64,000 bases of DNA from G963663775 sp963664255 (GTDB lineage: Bacteria > Bacillota > Clostridia > Oscillospirales > Butyricicoccaceae), in NCBI GenBank assembly GCA_963664255.1, contig OY760938.1, positions 1,798,001-1,862,000 on the forward strand, in the 5' to 3' direction. Position numbers and translations under genes: made by a program. This document shows positions 63,126-64,000 of this stretch, one piece after another (within the stretch, counting starts at the first letter, position 1; every line of letters begins with the position of its first letter). The notes beneath the pieces are model-generated. The model ran no database searches and was not told the DNA's origin. It saw nothing but the letters and a program-made list of their open reading frames with translations.

Positions 63126-64000
63126 ATGAAAGCAGCAGCATATGCCAGATACAGCACCGATATGCAGAGCGAAAACTCAATCGCATATCAACTTGAGGGG
63201 ATTCAAAAATACTGTTCCGAAAATAATATTCAGCTTTGCAACGTCTACACTGATGAAGGGCAGTCTGGCACCAACACCGACCGCCCCGGCTTCCGTCAGC
63301 TGGTGTTCGGCGCAGAGCGTGGGGACTTTGAAGCCGTCGTAATCTATGACATTTCCCGTGGCTCTCGTGATGTGGGGGACTGGTTTAGCTTCCGCAAGGC
63401 AATGATGCTGCATGATATACAGGTTATTTCTGCAACGCAAAAGCTAGGAGATATGACGAACCCCAATGATTTCATTGTGGAACTTATCACGGTCGGTATG
63501 GGACAGCATGACGTGCTGACGGACCGTAAGAAATCCATTGACGGTGTAGCAGTCAAGGCAAAGCAGGGTGCTTTCCTTGGTGGCATCGCTCCGCTTGGCT
63601 ATGATATTGTAAACGGTGAGTATGTGATAAACCCTGCAGAGTCCAGCATGGTAGAAACCATTTTTGAAATGTACGGGAATGGGGCAAGCTATGCTAAGAT
63701 TATTGACGCTCTGCATGGCGCACGTGGCAAGCGTGGTCAGCTGCTGGGCAAGAATAGCATAACCTCGATACTCCGCAATGAGCGTTATATAGGCGTTTAC
63801 ACATGGAACAAACGGAAAATGAAGCTGATGCGGAAATGGGCAGGCGGCAAGCCAAACCCGAACTGTGTTCGCATTGAAAACTTCATTCCATCGATTATCA
63901 AAAAGGACGTATGGGAAAGGGTGCAGAAGAGATTGAGTGACCATAAAAGAAGAGCCGCTTCAAAGGCGAAAAGAACATATTTGCTTACAGGTTTGATTGA
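63126..64000 (+). CDS. Large serine recombinase, 3' end outside the window
   Basis: At least 291 residues seen. N-terminal resolvase/invertase catalytic domain with the nucleophile Ser in YARYSTDMQSENS, VYTDEGQSGTNTDRPGF and YDISRGSRDVGDWF, then a recombinase domain (FLGGIAPLGYDIVNGEYVIN, SITSILRNERYIGVYTWN) and the start of the zinc-ribbon region. Such enzymes integrate and excise ICEs and prophages by attP/attB crossover. ATG 63126 follows AAAGAGG. It is the best candidate for the driver of the accessory region starting near 60.1 kb. Confidence 0.9.
   Translation, partial: MKAAAYARYSTDMQSENSIAYQLEGIQKYCSENNIQLCNVYTDEGQSGTNTDRPGFRQLVFGAERGDFEAVVIYDISRGSRDVGDWFSFRKAMMLHDIQVISATQKLGDMTNPNDFIVELITVGMGQHDVLTDRKKSIDGVAVKAKQGAFLGGIAPLGYDIVNGEYVINPAESSMVETIFEMYGNGASYAKIIDALHGARGKRGQLLGKNSITSILRNERYIGVYTWNKRKMKLMRKWAGGKPNPNCVRIENFIPSIIKKDVWERVQKRLSDHKRRAASKAKRTYLLTGLI

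Overview
The window is chromosomal DNA from an anaerobic, spore-forming member of the Clostridia. From memory of reference sequences, the 16S rRNA looks most like the Butyricicoccus/Agathobaculum group; this was not aligned. Supporting gene content is an oxygen-sensitive class III ribonucleotide reductase, formate-tetrahydrofolate ligase, AddAB, a RodA-type SEDS protein, SpoIID/SpoIIQ, a high-molecular-weight-rubredoxin-like flavoprotein, and many genes with strong AGGAGG-type ribosome sites and TTGACA/TATAAT promoters. Most of the window has housekeeping character, with the coding strand mainly +. From about 55.6 kb onward it becomes AT-richer and accessory.

Layout. 0-2.5 kb: end of a TolC-like gene (-) and a divergent OmpR-type two-component system. 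2.7-3.0 kb: tRNA Gly-Phe-Asp operon (-). 3.1-10.1 kb: addB-addA. 10.2-17.5 kb: complete rRNA operon with tandem promoters (16S-Ala-Ile-23S-Lys-Glu-5S), followed by Asn, a CAT-anticodon tRNA, Trp, Asp and Thr tRNAs. 18.2-21.5 kb: NrdR-boxed anaerobic RNR operon in which the glycyl-radical tail of NrdD is a separate small protein. 21.5-23.1 kb: IS1182-like element inside a duplicated terminator palindrome. 23.1-24.3 kb: rodA (-). 24.4-24.7 kb: three 99-bp tandem repeats carrying promoter-like palindromes, before fhs. 26.6-28.6 kb: tsaE-tsaB, an rpiB-like remnant, upp. 28.6-31.5 kb: rubredoxin-flavoprotein, two conserved hypothetical genes, an RsuA-type pseudouridine synthase. 31.6-37.9 kb: cdaR-like regulator, ftsE-ftsX, M23 hydrolase activator, ctpA, an unknown gene. 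37.9-50.2 kb: greA-lysS, ktrB-ktrA-trmH, dprA-topA-trmFO-plsX-(acp-like)-rnc. 50.3-52.2 kb: spoIID-spoIIQ (-). 52.3-55.5 kb: citrate synthase, DeoR-type regulator, an atypical thioredoxin-reductase-like protein. 55.6-56.4 kb: decayed methionine genes. 56.6-60.1 kb: divergent metal-homeostasis cluster with one shared Fur/Zur-like box. 60.1-64.0 kb: debris of an integrative element (integrase fragment, two small DNA-binding proteins with an operator region, HicAB, and a large serine recombinase running off the end).

How the genes work together. FtsEX, the coiled-coil M23 protein and CtpA form a cell-wall hydrolase control module. NrdD, its detached radical domain and NrdG form an anaerobic dNTP synthesis module under NrdR control. 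The 56.6-60.1 kb cluster pairs an orphan ZnuA-type lipoprotein with a GTPase-permease fusion and a TIGR03943-type partner, probably a zinc-limitation response. The strongest candidates for something new are that fused GTPase-permease, the split NrdD, and an acyl-carrier-like protein at the acpP locus that lacks the phosphopantetheine serine.
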